From assembly GCF_001687605.2 (NCBI RefSeq), contig NZ_CP016539.2, positions 1,580,501 to 1,644,500 on the forward strand: a stretch of DNA of 64,000 nucleotides, in the 5' to 3' direction. A program made the translations under genes and the position numbers. The notes beneath the pieces are model-generated. The model saw only the letters and a list, made by a program, of their open reading frames with translations, was not told the DNA's origin and made no database searches. Origin of the DNA: Planococcus plakortidis. Its GTDB lineage: Bacteria > Bacillota > Bacilli > Bacillales_A > Planococcaceae. Of the stretch, positions 45,503-54,193 are shown piece after piece; within the stretch, counting starts at the first letter, position 1, and each line of letters begins with the position of its first letter.

Positions 45503-45946
45503 ATGAAACGCAATATGCATTATGAACTTACAAGCATGGCGGATACGCCTGAAACATTTTCTTACGCAGATGACTATGCGTTTTGGATACTGATGATCGA
45601 GCATTTCTTTGGGTATGCAGATTCATTTGAGATCCAGTGCTGGAAAGAAGAAACGGCAAAATTCGAAGATATTATAAACGAATTGCCGAATGTAGAACAT
45701 GATGATGGCCATTTGCTTATTGCAAATGGGCAATTAAATGAAAAAGCGAAAGAATTCATTCTTACGCGTTCTCTTGATGCAAATCGCAGGCTGAAGTGGT
45801 TCTCTGTATTTCTGGAAAGACAGGGGGAAACACTATTCTCTTCTGAACATTATGGAATGGAATTAATCGGTTACGAGTTAAACCTAGAACAAATAGCCTT
45901 TTTAGAAAAAGTTCTTCCTGGAGATGTTCGTAAGTTTGAGTGGTGA
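45503..45946 (+). CDS. Conserved-looking hypothetical protein (147 aa)
   Basis: Acidic soluble protein without signal or membrane segment; Trp- and Phe-rich N-terminal half (YADDYAFWILMIEHFFGY). GGGGGCTGAAG ends directly before ATG 45503. Not recognised. Neighbours give no clue. Confidence 0.6.
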   Translation: MKRNMHYELTSMADTPETFSYADDYAFWILMIEHFFGYADSFEIQCWKEETAKFEDIINELPNVEHDDGHLLIANGQLNEKAKEFILTRSLDANRRLKWFSVFLERQGETLFSSEHYGMELIGYELNLEQIAFLEKVLPGDVRKFEW

Positions 45947-46032
45947 ATGTAAAAAAACTTGAACAAAAGCTTTCCGAAATATGATTTTAATCGCCGATTT
46001 CTATAGTACAGAAATGCTGTGAAACTTTTCAG

Positions 46033-46061
46033 TTGCATTTATCCTGCAGCGGGTTTATATT
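46033..46061 (+). promoter_or_regulatory. Promoter of the nitroreductase gene
   Basis: TTGCAT at 46033-46038, 17-base spacer, TATATT at 46056-46061. Confidence 0.6.
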
Positions 46062-46136
46062 GTGTGAGGCATCAATTAATGAGGGGTCAATTAATATCCT
46101 TTAAAACAATTAAGAGAGAAAAAGGAGCAATTCGTC

Positions 46137-46781
46137 ATGCATACACTGCAAAATAAGAAAACCAATGATTTCAATGAAATCGTCAACGGACGCCGTTCCA
46201 TAAAACACTACAATCCGACGGTGAAAATCAGCCGCGAGGAAATGACGGAAATCCTGGAGCAGGCAACGAAAGCGCCTTCTTCCATCAATATGCAGCCATG
46301 GAGGTTTGTCGTCATTGACAGCCCAGAAGGAAAAGAAAAGCTCGCGCCGCTTGCATCATTCAATTTAGATAAAGTCATGAGTTCTTCCGCAGTCATCGCG
46401 GTGTTCGGGGACCGGAAAAATTATGAATACGCAGAAGAAATTTACAGCAAGGCGGTCGAACACGGCTACATGCCGGAAGACGTAAAAGACTTCCAGCTCA
46501 ATTATTTCAAGCCGATGTATGAAGGCATGTCCGCTGATCAGATGAAAGACATCGTGATGCTCGACTCAGGGCTTGTCTCCATGCAATTGATGCTCGTTGC
46601 CCGTGCATTCGGCTACGACACCAACCCAATCGGGGGCTATGATAAGGAGAAAATCGCTGAAACATTCGGCTTGGAAAAAGAGCGTTATGTACCGGTTATG
46701 CTCTTGACGATCGGTAAAGCCGCGAGCGAAGGCTTCCAGTCGTACCGCTTGCCGGTCGACACAATCACGACGTGGAGCTGA
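46137..46781 (+). CDS. Nitroreductase-family FMN oxidoreductase
   Basis: 214 residues. FMN/substrate motifs NGRRSIKHY (17-25) and APSSINMQPWRF (43-54), and LDSGLVSMQLMLVARAFGYDTNPIGG in two blocks near 150-175. Probably reduces quinones or nitro compounds with NAD(P)H. AAAAGGAG lies before ATG 46137. Next to a MarR regulator and a monooxygenase-fold gene, which together look like a quinone/electrophile response set. Confidence 0.9.
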   Translation: MHTLQNKKTNDFNEIVNGRRSIKHYNPTVKISREEMTEILEQATKAPSSINMQPWRFVVIDSPEGKEKLAPLASFNLDKVMSSSAVIAVFGDRKNYEYAEEIYSKAVEHGYMPEDVKDFQLNYFKPMYEGMSADQMKDIVMLDSGLVSMQLMLVARAFGYDTNPIGGYDKEKIAETFGLEKERYVPVMLLTIGKAASEGFQSYRLPVDTITTWS

Positions 46782-46821
46782 TCCCGCCACCTTTTAAGTA
46801 CGGAGGGCTTATGTAATATAT

Positions 46822-46850
46822 TTGACTGGTCAATTTATAGTAGGTGTAAT
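46822..46850 (+). promoter_or_regulatory. Promoter and candidate operator of the marR-monooxygenase pair
   Basis: TTGACT (46822-46827), 17-base spacer, TGTAAT (46845-46850). TTGAC-TG-GTCAA at 46822-46833 is a 5-2-5 inverted repeat over the -35 box, a plausible autoregulatory site. Confidence 0.55.
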
Positions 46851-46888
46851 CATCAATTGACTTTATCGATCATTTAGGAGGTTTGCTA

Positions 46889-47317
46889 ATGCCGTGTTCA
46901 TTTTCAAAGCAGGAACAAGTGCTGCACCAGTTTAAAGGCCTGACCAATCAAATCAGCCCGAAGTTCGAGCGCTGCACGGGTATCAGCGCGTCGCGTTATG
47001 AGTTATTGTCGCAGCTTTATAAAGTGGACGAAATCAATCAGTCGACGCTGCAAAAATTGGTCAATATCGATAGCGCCGCGGTGACGCGCCACTTGAAACA
47101 ACTAGAAACGAGTGGCATGGTCACAAAGCGCAGAAATCCAGAGGACAATCGCGTAATCTTTGTCAGCCTAACCGATGAAGGCCGCGAGCGCATCGTCGAA
47201 TACCGCAAAGAAAATACGGGCTTCATCAAGCAAATGCTCCATGATTTTACCGCTGAGGAAGTGGATGCGCTTAGCGATATGCTGAGGCGCATGCAAGACA
47301 ATATCGTAGATTATTAA
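46889..47317 (+). CDS. MarR-family transcriptional regulator
   Basis: 142 residues, winged-helix with the MarR pattern STLQKLVNIDSAAVTRHLKQL and wing RRNPEDNRVIFVSLTDEG. Cys3 near the N-terminus might act as a redox sensor (inference). AGGAGGT is seven bases before ATG 46889; TTG 46883 overlaps the site and is less likely. Followed after 29 bases by the monooxygenase-fold gene. Confidence 0.9.
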   Translation: MPCSFSKQEQVLHQFKGLTNQISPKFERCTGISASRYELLSQLYKVDEINQSTLQKLVNIDSAAVTRHLKQLETSGMVTKRRNPEDNRVIFVSLTDEGRERIVEYRKENTGFIKQMLHDFTAEEVDALSDMLRRMQDNIVDY

Positions 47318-47346
47318 AAATACACATTAAAGGATGGCGAAATCAC

Positions 47347-47643
47347 ATGATGATTATCCACGCACATTTGCAAGTGAAACCGGACCAGAAGCAAGCTTTT
47401 TTAAACGAAAGTAAAATCCTGATCGACGCGTCGCGTCAAGAGCGAGGCAATGTTCAATACGATTTGATGAAATCGGTAGAGAAGGACGGCCATTTCACGA
47501 TGGTTGAAGTATGGGAAGATGCGCAAGCGATCGAAGCACATAACGCGAGTAAGCATTTTACGGCTTTTTCTAAAAAAGCGGCTGGGTTCATGAGCGCACC
47601 GATGGAACTCAAAGTTTATAGCGGTGAAGCTGTCCCAATGTAA
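47347..47643 (+). CDS. Antibiotic-biosynthesis-monooxygenase-fold (YgiN-like) protein
   Basis: 98 residues, ABM ferredoxin-like fold: MIIHAHLQVKPDQ, RQERGNVQYDLMKS, VEVWEDAQAIEAH. Relatives oxidise quinols (YgiN). AAAGGATGG precedes ATG 47347. With the nitroreductase upstream this would make a reduction/re-oxidation pair for quinones under MarR control. Confidence 0.88.
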   Translation: MMIIHAHLQVKPDQKQAFLNESKILIDASRQERGNVQYDLMKSVEKDGHFTMVEVWEDAQAIEAHNASKHFTAFSKKAAGFMSAPMELKVYSGEAVPM

Positions 47644-47662
47644 GGAAATCTTGTTTGTTCAA

Positions 47663-47694
47663 CCGAGATGTTAGACAGAGCTTGAACATCTCGG
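47663..47694 (+). terminator. Hairpin after the monooxygenase gene
   Basis: CCGAGATGTT and AACATCTCGG are perfect inverted repeats, but no T run follows. Confidence 0.55.
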
Positions 47695-47744
47695 GCAATT
47701 GTGACAAGATAGTCTTTGAAAGACAAATGCTAATTTCATAAAAC

Positions 47745-47836
47745 ACATGTGGGGGAATCGGTGTTGCCGATTGAGAGAATATCCGTGAGATATTGACCCT
47801 TGGAACCTGAACTGGCTAATACCAGCGGAGGGAACA
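47745..47836 (+). promoter_or_regulatory. TPP riboswitch (THI element)
   Basis: Contains the aptamer's conserved blocks in order: GTGGGGG, ATTGAGAG, TTGACCCTT, GGAACCTGAACTGG, TAATACCAGCG and AGGGAAC. It lies ahead of the thiamine-precursor transporter genes and is followed by a terminator, so TPP binding should stop transcription. A possible promoter is TTGAAA (47716) with a weak TAAAAC (47739). Confidence 0.93.
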
Positions 47837-47866
47837 TATTCAAATCGGTCTATTCTGCGATGATAT

Positions 47867-47902
47867 GCGCCCAAGGTTTCCATAACCTTGGGCGCTTTTT
47901 TT
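47867..47902 (+). terminator. Riboswitch expression-platform terminator
   Basis: GCGCCCAAGGTT pairs perfectly with AACCTTGGGCGC, then seven T, 31 bases after the aptamer. Confidence 0.92.
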
Positions 47903-47979
47903 GTATCCGCAATTGGATATGTCCCCTGATTCAGCTCCTGAAATCATTTTTTATGGATCTATTCAGAGGGGGAAACAAC

Positions 47980-48987
47980 ATGAAAAAATGGACGATTGCC
48001 ATCGCGCCGGTATTGCTGATGGCGGCATGCACGGACGAAGCGGAAAATCCGGGCAGCGATGTGGCGAATGAACAACAGGGATTACAAGAAGTGACGATGG
48101 TCTTGGATTGGACGCCGAATACTAATCATACCGGGTTGTATGTGGCACAGCAAAAGGGCTATTTTGAAGAGCAAGGGCTCGATGTAGAAATCATTTTGCC
48201 GGGTGAAGCGGGCGCCAATCAATTGGTCGCTTCCAAGCAGGCGGAATTCGGCATCGGGGCACAGGAAAGTTTGACGGAAGCGAGAGTGCAGGACATCCCG
48301 ATCGTTTCAATCGCGGCGCTCATCCAGCACAACACCTCCGGATTTGCATCGCCTAAAGACAAAGGCATTGAGTCGCCAAGTGATTACGAAGGGAAAACCT
48401 ACGGCGGATGGGGCGCGCCGGTCGAAAAAGCGGTGCTTGGGTCCATCATGGAACAAGACGACGCCGATGTGGAAAACGTCGACATCGTCAATATCGGCAA
48501 TAGCGACTTTTTCACAGCCGTCGAGCGCGATATCGATTTTGCGTGGATCTATTATGGCTGGACGGGCATTGAAGCAGAGTTACGCGGCGATGAGTTGAAC
48601 ATGCAGTATTTGACCGATTACTCGGACAAACTGGATTATTACACTCCGATCCTGATGACCAACGAAGACATGATTGCAGAAGATCCGGAAACGGTGCGTG
48701 CATTCACCAAAGCGGTGTCGCAAGGCTATGAATTCGCCATCGATGAGCCGGAACAAGCAGCGGACATCCTCATCGAGTCGGTACCGGATTTGGACCCGGA
48801 ACTGGTGAAAGCGAGCCAGGAATGGCTGTCGCCGAAATATCAGGACGATGCGCCGCAATTCGGCGAACAACAAGAGCAAGTGTGGGCGGATTATGCAGCC
48901 TGGATGTTCGACAACGGCTTGTTGGATGAGGAACTGGACGTTGAAGAGGCGTATACCAACGAATTTTTACCGGAGGGGGAAAACTGA
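47980..48987 (+). CDS. thiY: Thiamine-precursor ABC transporter, substrate-binding lipoprotein
   Basis: 335 residues. Lipobox MAAC (Cys about 16) and an NMT1/THI5-like domain (MVLDWTPNTNHTGLYVAQ, GVAQ-type VASKQAEFGIGAQE). The family binds hydroxymethylpyrimidine or formylaminopyrimidine. The frame extends to 47800 across the terminator, but GAGGGGGA at 47966-47973 sets ATG 47980. First gene of the riboswitch operon; TGATG overlap with the next. Confidence 0.93.
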   Translation: MKKWTIAIAPVLLMAACTDEAENPGSDVANEQQGLQEVTMVLDWTPNTNHTGLYVAQQKGYFEEQGLDVEIILPGEAGANQLVASKQAEFGIGAQESLTEARVQDIPIVSIAALIQHNTSGFASPKDKGIESPSDYEGKTYGGWGAPVEKAVLGSIMEQDDADVENVDIVNIGNSDFFTAVERDIDFAWIYYGWTGIEAELRGDELNMQYLTDYSDKLDYYTPILMTNEDMIAEDPETVRAFTKAVSQGYEFAIDEPEQAADILIESVPDLDPELVKASQEWLSPKYQDDAPQFGEQQEQVWADYAAWMFDNGLLDEELDVEEAYTNEFLPEGEN

Positions 48988-49280
48988 TGGCCAATGCACT
49001 CTTAAGTATTCAAATCATCCCGAAAACGAAAAACGGGGAAAACGTCATCCCGTATGTGGACAAAGCGATCGCCGTCATTGAAAAGTCAGGCGTCCCGTAC
49101 CAAGTCAATCCATTGGAGACGACGATGGAAGGTGATCTGGCGCAGTTATTTTCAATCGTCGAAGAAATGAACGAGGCGATGATCGAAAACGGCAGCCCGA
49201 ACGTCATCTCCCAAATCAAAGTGCTGTATCAGCCGAGCGGCGCATCGATGGATAAATTGACGGAGAAATACCGGCCGTGA
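48987..49280 (+). CDS. MTH1187/YkoF-type thiamine-binding protein
   Basis: 97 residues, ferredoxin-like Thiamine_BP fold (MANALLSIQIIPKTKNGEN, VNPLETTMEGDLAQLF). The family binds thiamine or its pyrimidine in the cytosol. Starts on thiY's stop (TGATG) and its TGA overlaps thiX, so all four genes are translationally coupled. Its presence inside a thiXYZ operon supports thiamine-related cargo. Confidence 0.88.
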   Translation: MANALLSIQIIPKTKNGENVIPYVDKAIAVIEKSGVPYQVNPLETTMEGDLAQLFSIVEEMNEAMIENGSPNVISQIKVLYQPSGASMDKLTEKYRP

Positions 49281-50047
49281 TGATTGTGCGAAAAGGATGG
49301 AGACCGGTTCTGGTCCTCATCCTTTTATTGATCATCTGGCAAGTGCTGGTGCCGCTGTTTGAAGTGCCGGACTGGCTACTTCCGACCCCTTATCAAATCG
49401 GGCTGGAAGCGGTAAACAGTTGGCCGAATTACAGCGGTCATTTGTTTTCGACGATCCGGTTATCGATTCTCGGCTTTTTCATCGGATCGTCGATCGGGCT
49501 CGGCGTCGCGATGCTCCTCCATCTCGTGCCGAAACTGCGGGAGACCTTTTATCCTTTGCTGATTTTATCGCAAAATATCCCGATTATCGTTTTGGCGCCG
49601 CTGTTGGTCATTTGGTTCGGCTTTGGCTTATTGCCGAAACTAATCATTATCATTCTCGTATGCTTTTTCCCGATCACCATCGCGGCACTTGATGGGTTCA
49701 GGCAGACGAGCGGCGAGTTGCTGCATTATATGAAAATGGCCGGAGCTAACAGACGCCAGATTTTTTGGAAGCTCGAATGGCCGCATGCGATGCCGTCGAT
49801 CTTTTCAGGCTTGAAAATTGCGGCGACCTATAGCGTCATGGGCGCTGTCATTTCTGAATGGCTCGGGGCGCAGGAAGGCATCGGCGTCTATATGACGCTC
49901 GCTTCTTCTTCGTTCAAGACGACGCAAGTATTTGTCGCGATCCTGTTGATCATGTGTTTGAGCATGCTATTTTTTGCGGCGATCGTGTTACTCGAAAAGC
50001 GGGTCATCCGCTGGAAAACGAGCGGAGGAGGAAATTCGAATGGCTGA
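49280..50047 (+). CDS. thiX: Thiamine-precursor ABC transporter permease
   Basis: 255 residues, about six membrane segments, with the BPD-permease EAA-like loop (MKMAGANRRQIFWKLEWPHAMPSI across the motif) near 150-175. ATG 49280 overlaps the preceding TGA; GTG 49277 one codon earlier is also possible. Works with ThiY and ThiZ. Confidence 0.92.
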   Translation: MIVRKGWRPVLVLILLLIIWQVLVPLFEVPDWLLPTPYQIGLEAVNSWPNYSGHLFSTIRLSILGFFIGSSIGLGVAMLLHLVPKLRETFYPLLILSQNIPIIVLAPLLVIWFGFGLLPKLIIIILVCFFPITIAALDGFRQTSGELLHYMKMAGANRRQIFWKLEWPHAMPSIFSGLKIAATYSVMGAVISEWLGAQEGIGVYMTLASSSFKTTQVFVAILLIMCLSMLFFAAIVLLEKRVIRWKTSGGGNSNG

Positions 50048-50798
50048 ATTGGCGATTGAACAATTGACGAAAATCTTTGACGGGACCGAAGTGCTGAAGG
50101 AGTTATCATTGAATATAGCAGAAGATGAATTTGTTGCCGTGCTCGGCCCTTCCGGCAGCGGCAAAAGCACCTTGTTCCATTTGATTGGCGGGCTCTATGA
50201 ACCGGATGCAGGAGCGATCTTGTTGGACGGCGAGAACATCAACGGCCAAAAAGGATCTGTCAGCTATATGCCGCAAAGCCCATCCCTATTGCCTTGGCGC
50301 ACCGTACTGGACAATGTTTTGTTAGGAGCTGAAATCGCCGGGCATAAAGATCGTCAAGCAGCCATTCAAATGATGGGAAAAGCAGGACTTTCGGGATACG
50401 AACAATCCTATCCGCATCAATTGTCGGGCGGCATGAAGCAGCGCGCCGCCTTTATCCGGAGCCTCTTGAGCCCACAGCCGCTTATCTTGCTAGACGAACC
50501 GTTTTCCGCGCTGGACGAATTCACCCGTTCGGAGATGCAAAAATGGCTGCTGGATATCTGGCAGCACGATAAACGATCGATTCTTTTCGTCACCCATAAT
50601 ATTGATGAAGCTTTGTTTCTCGCAGACCGCATCCTCGTGCTGTCGGAAAAACCGGCACAAGTCGTCACCGAATTCAAGGTGGAATTCGAACGGCCGAGGG
50701 CAGAAGCACTCACTTTAAGCGAAGAGTTTCTTCAATATAAGAAGGACATATACAAAGTATTGAAGAAAAGGACAATGGAAGAAACAATGGGATCATAG
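50040..50798 (+). CDS. thiZ: Thiamine-precursor ABC transporter ATPase
   Basis: 252 residues. Walker A GPSGSGKST (36-44), Q-loop MPQSPSLLPWR, signature LSGGMKQR, Walker B LILLDEPFSALD and switch VTHNIDEA. Start ATG 50040 after GGAGGAGG, overlapping thiX by eight bases. Last of the four coupled thi genes. Confidence 0.94.
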   Translation: MAELAIEQLTKIFDGTEVLKELSLNIAEDEFVAVLGPSGSGKSTLFHLIGGLYEPDAGAILLDGENINGQKGSVSYMPQSPSLLPWRTVLDNVLLGAEIAGHKDRQAAIQMMGKAGLSGYEQSYPHQLSGGMKQRAAFIRSLLSPQPLILLDEPFSALDEFTRSEMQKWLLDIWQHDKRSILFVTHNIDEALFLADRILVLSEKPAQVVTEFKVEFERPRAEALTLSEEFLQYKKDIYKVLKKRTMEETMGS

Positions 50799-50822
50799 CA
50801 AGAGCCAGAGGGAGGGGCAGCG

Positions 50823-51557
50823 ATGGACACGTGGTTTGGCCCGAGATCCGATTATCCGTTCGAACTTTTTTCCGTTAGTCATTTGGCTGTATTGGGAATC
50901 GCCTTCTTAGGCTTTCTTTGCTTGGTTCTCCTGAAAGACAACCTATCCACCAAAGACGCTTTATTCCAACAATTGCGCTGGCTATTATTTGCTGCGTTGC
51001 TAATCTCTGAAGTGTCATATCAATATTGGGCCATCAGCCACGATTATTGGAGTTTCAACCGCTATATGCCACTCCACCTATGCGGTGTGGCTTCTATCAC
51101 TGCCATGCTCGGCTTAGTGACTTTACATCCATTTTGGATCCGCGTGTCGTTTTTCATCGGCATCGTCCCGGCGGCTCTTGCCTTGGTGACGCCCGATATG
51201 CCATACGATTACCAACATTACCGGTTCTGGAAGTTTTTTGTCCACCATACGGCCATCGCCTGGGCCTGTTTGTTTTTAGCTTTGGCTAAGCCAAGTGCAC
51301 TCACTTGGCGTTCGGTGTTCTCAGTTTATGGCCTGTTGCTCCTTTATGCAGCATGCATCGGGTTTGGGGTCAATCCACAGATGGGGTCGAATTACCTCTA
51401 CTTGTCGCAGCGGCCTTCAACCGTTTCGTCGCTGGATTTTTTCGGGGAAGGCATCTGGTATTATGTCAATCTATGTTTGGCGGCCCTTGCCTTGTTTGCA
51501 GTTCAGTACGGGATATTCCGGGCGCTTTTCAAGAAAGTGCCGAATGAAAAAAGTTGA
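50823..51557 (+). CDS. ywaF: YwaF/TIGR02206-family membrane protein
   Basis: 244 residues, about seven hydrophobic segments. Family features are LFSVSHLAVLG at the start, YMPLHLCGVAS and FFVHHTAIAWACL. Function unknown (TMEM164-like fold by recollection). GAGGGAGGGG before ATG 50823; only 24 bases after thiZ, so it may be read through from the thi operon. Terminator follows. Confidence 0.88.
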   Translation: MDTWFGPRSDYPFELFSVSHLAVLGIAFLGFLCLVLLKDNLSTKDALFQQLRWLLFAALLISEVSYQYWAISHDYWSFNRYMPLHLCGVASITAMLGLVTLHPFWIRVSFFIGIVPAALALVTPDMPYDYQHYRFWKFFVHHTAIAWACLFLALAKPSALTWRSVFSVYGLLLLYAACIGFGVNPQMGSNYLYLSQRPSTVSSLDFFGEGIWYYVNLCLAALALFAVQYGIFRALFKKVPNEKS

Positions 51558-51560
51558 ATC

Positions 51561-51603
51561 AGCTGTCTAGACGGGAAAGCTTCCGTGCTTGGCAGCTTTT
51601 TTG
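51561..51603 (+). terminator. Intrinsic terminator after ywaF
   Basis: AGCTGTC-TAGACGGGAA stem with TTCCGTGCTTGGCAGCT (internal mismatch), then six T. Confidence 0.82.
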
Positions 51604-51668
51604 GGTTCAATAGAGGACTATTTACGTATCTAGCGAATAGAAAGGACATAGCGAAAGGGGTGGCGGGG

Positions 51669-53123
51669 ATGGATTGGGTAGTCGCACTGAGCTGGACATT
51701 GAACGCATTGATCTTATTGAACCTTGTGCTTGCGTTTGTGATCATCTTCAATGAACGAAGGGATGCGGGGGCCACTTGGGCATGGCTATTGATTTTGTTC
51801 TTTTTGCCCATCATTGGATTTATCGTTTACTTGTTTTTCGGCAGGCATTTGACCAATAAGAACTTCTACAATTTAAGCGAAGATGAACAATCCTATTACT
51901 CCCGGCAAGTCGATGCTCAAGTCCGACGGATTCGTGATGGGGAAGAGGAGTATGATGAAGAACTCTTGAACAAATACGAACAATTGCTTGTCATGAATTT
52001 GCAATCCTCCAAGTCGCTTGTCAGCTTTTATAATGACACGCGAATCTTTTCTGAAGGAAACCAAAAATTTGATACGATGATCGAAGATATCGGCAATGCG
52101 CAGGAGGAAGTCAATGTGCAATACTACATCATCCAACGGGATGCGCTCGGCCGAAGATTATTTGATGCTTTGCTTGAGCGGGCCAAAGCAGGGGTCAAGG
52201 TTCGGCTTCTGTATGATGCAGTGGGGTCGAAAAGTTTGAGGCAGTCGGACTTCAATGAATTGATCGAGCACGGGGGCGAAGTGGAGATTTTCTTTCCGTC
52301 CAAATTGGGCTTCATCAATTTTCGCATCAACAACCGCAATCACCGGAAAGTGTGCATCATAGACGGGAAAATCGGCTATATCGGCGGTTTCAATGTCGGG
52401 ACGGAATATTTAGGAGAAGTGAAGAAATTCGGCTATTGGCGCGATGTCCACCTTCGGATTGAAGGGGATGTCGTCCATCACCTGCAGGACCGTTTTGTAC
52501 TGGATTGGAACTACGCCAATCAATATCAAAATCGGGAAGATATTTTCTGCTTTCCTGTTCACCACGTGAAGACTTTCGCGCCCATGCAAATTGTCACGAG
52601 CGGCCCGAACTCCGAGACGGAGCACCTGAAAAATATGCTGATTAAAATGATTTCTTCGGCAAGACGTGAAATCTTCATCCAGACGCCGTATTTCATACCG
52701 GATAAAAGCTTCATGGATGCATGCAAAATGGCCTTGCTGAGCGGTGTCAAAATGAATATCATGATACCCGGGAAACCAGACCATCCCTTCGTCATGTGGG
52801 GATCTTGGTCGTTTCTCGGTGAACTGCTCGAGTATGGGGCGGATGTCTATCTATATGACCGAGGCTTTCTCCATGCCAAAACCTTGACCGTAGATGGGGA
52901 GATCTCAACTGTCGGGACCACCAACTTGGACGCCCGCAGTTTCCGGTTGAATTTCGAAATCAATACACTCGTGTTCAATCGCCGGATTGCGCTGGAACTG
53001 GAGTCCTTGTTCGAGTCGGATACAGCCGATTGCCGCAAGTTGACGAAAGAACTTTACGCACAGCGTGACTGGACCATCAAGCTGCGCGAAGGTTTTGCCC
53101 GCCTATTGAGCCCGATCTTATAA
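51669..53123 (+). CDS. cls: Cardiolipin synthase
   Basis: Phospholipase-D-type synthase joining two phosphatidylglycerols. 484 residues: two N-terminal membrane segments, then two HKD motifs, H225-x-K227...D232 (HRKVCIID) and H402-x-K404...D409 (HAKTLTVD), each followed by GGFN or GTTN. The frame is open back to 51585 but ATG 51669, after AAAGGGGTGGCGGGG, gives the family's usual length. Monocistronic with terminator. Confidence 0.95.
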   Translation: MDWVVALSWTLNALILLNLVLAFVIIFNERRDAGATWAWLLILFFLPIIGFIVYLFFGRHLTNKNFYNLSEDEQSYYSRQVDAQVRRIRDGEEEYDEELLNKYEQLLVMNLQSSKSLVSFYNDTRIFSEGNQKFDTMIEDIGNAQEEVNVQYYIIQRDALGRRLFDALLERAKAGVKVRLLYDAVGSKSLRQSDFNELIEHGGEVEIFFPSKLGFINFRINNRNHRKVCIIDGKIGYIGGFNVGTEYLGEVKKFGYWRDVHLRIEGDVVHHLQDRFVLDWNYANQYQNREDIFCFPVHHVKTFAPMQIVTSGPNSETEHLKNMLIKMISSARREIFIQTPYFIPDKSFMDACKMALLSGVKMNIMIPGKPDHPFVMWGSWSFLGELLEYGADVYLYDRGFLHAKTLTVDGEISTVGTTNLDARSFRLNFEINTLVFNRRIALELESLFESDTADCRKLTKELYAQRDWTIKLREGFARLLSPIL

Positions 53124-53154
53124 GTTATGATAGCTAGATATTAAATAGCATACA

Positions 53155-53189
53155 AAAAGCTGGAACTATTTTAGGTTCCAGCTTTTTTA
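53155..53189 (+). terminator. Intrinsic terminator after cls (bidirectional)
   Basis: AAAAAGCTGGAACT pairs with GGTTCCAGCTTTTTT; A and T runs on both sides also suit the convergent rpiR gene. Confidence 0.9.
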
Positions 53190-53211
53190 TTTACCTAAAA
53201 TTTTTCAGGAC

Positions 53212-54063
53212 CTATAAGCGCTTCTGTGACATGGCTTCCCGCATATGGCGGAGTGCCGTCTTGCCTTCGTCTCCGCAGGCGATCATGACGTTCGTGTAGA
53301 GCGCATCGATCAAGCTGAGCTGCGCGATGCGGGAAGCGAGGGCTTCCGAACGGAAATCCGTTTCTTCCGACAACGTGTACAGGACAATATCCGCTTCTTT
53401 GGATAAAGGGGATTTCGCGAAATTGGTCACACAGACGATTGTCACTTCTTTTTCCTTCAAAACGTGAAGCACTTCGAGGACGTCGCGCGTGCTGCCGGAG
53501 TGGGAGATGACGATGGCCACGTCGCCTTTAGTGAGCTGAGATGCAGACATGAGCTGCAGGTGGGCGTCCATGTTCATCGCCACATGCAGGCCGAGCCGGA
53601 CGAATTTATGATAGCCGTCCATGGCAATCATGGCAGATCCGCCGTTTCCGAAAAACTCGATCTTACGTGCGGACAACACTGCGGCGACTGCTTGTTTCAA
53701 GGCTTCTTCGTCAATGATCTGCAAGGTATCTTCGAGTGTCTTGATGTTGGAGCGGAATACTTTTTCCGCCACAGTTTTGACTTCATCGCCTTCTTCGATT
53801 TGTTCGTGGATATCTTTCAATGGCGCCACGACTTCCGCAGCCAAGGCGATTTTGAACGACTGGAAGCCTTTGAAGCCGAGGCGCTGGCAGAAGCGGAAGA
53901 CAGTCGATTCTGCGAGCCCGAGTTCTTCGGCAATCTGGTTGATTGTCAAATGGATGATGTTACGGGGGTCATTCAAGATGTAATCCGCGATTTTCTTTTC
54001 CTTTTCACTGAAATTCCGGTAATTGCCACGTATGGCTGCCAATGCGAATTGTTGTTGTTTCAT
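53212..54063 (-). CDS. RpiR/MurR-family regulator of the gluconate operon
   Basis: 283 residues. N-terminal HTH_6 (about 1-77; AEELGLAESTVFRFCQRLGF) and a C-terminal SIS phosphosugar-binding domain (about 120-260; FGNGGSAMIAMDG, ISHSGSTRDVLEV). Divergent from gnd-gntP-gntK, so it probably senses 6-phosphogluconate or gluconate and represses that operon. In B. subtilis gluconate genes use a GntR-family repressor instead; an RpiR control is common in other Firmicutes. Confidence 0.9.
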   Translation of the reverse strand: MKQQQFALAAIRGNYRNFSEKEKKIADYILNDPRNIIHLTINQIAEELGLAESTVFRFCQRLGFKGFQSFKIALAAEVVAPLKDIHEQIEEGDEVKTVAEKVFRSNIKTLEDTLQIIDEEALKQAVAAVLSARKIEFFGNGGSAMIAMDGYHKFVRLGLHVAMNMDAHLQLMSASQLTKGDVAIVISHSGSTRDVLEVLHVLKEKEVTIVCVTNFAKSPLSKEADIVLYTLSEETDFRSEALASRIAQLSLIDALYTNVMIACGDEGKTALRHMREAMSQKRL

Positions 54064-54118
54064 TGTGCCACGCCTCTTTCTGTTGCTTATCGTTTTTCAT
54101 ATTTCTATCATAACATGC

Positions 54119-54176
54119 TTGTGTATGGAAAAATATTTGATATACTTATTTCAATAAAGAAAAAAATTCTTTTATT
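54119..54176 (+). promoter_or_regulatory. gnt operon promoter with candidate RpiR operator
   Basis: TTGTGT (54119-54124), 16-base spacer, TATACT (54141-54146). AATAAAGAA (54153-54161), AAAAA, TTCTTTTATT (54167-54176) is a near-perfect palindrome at the expected transcription start, well placed to block initiation. Confidence 0.6.
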
Positions 54177-54193
54177 CTACAGGAGGTTTTCGA

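Noticed and set aside
47800-47979. Longer N-terminus for ThiY
   Set aside because: The extension crosses the riboswitch and its terminator and would displace the lipoprotein signal; ATG 47980 has a strong ribosome site.
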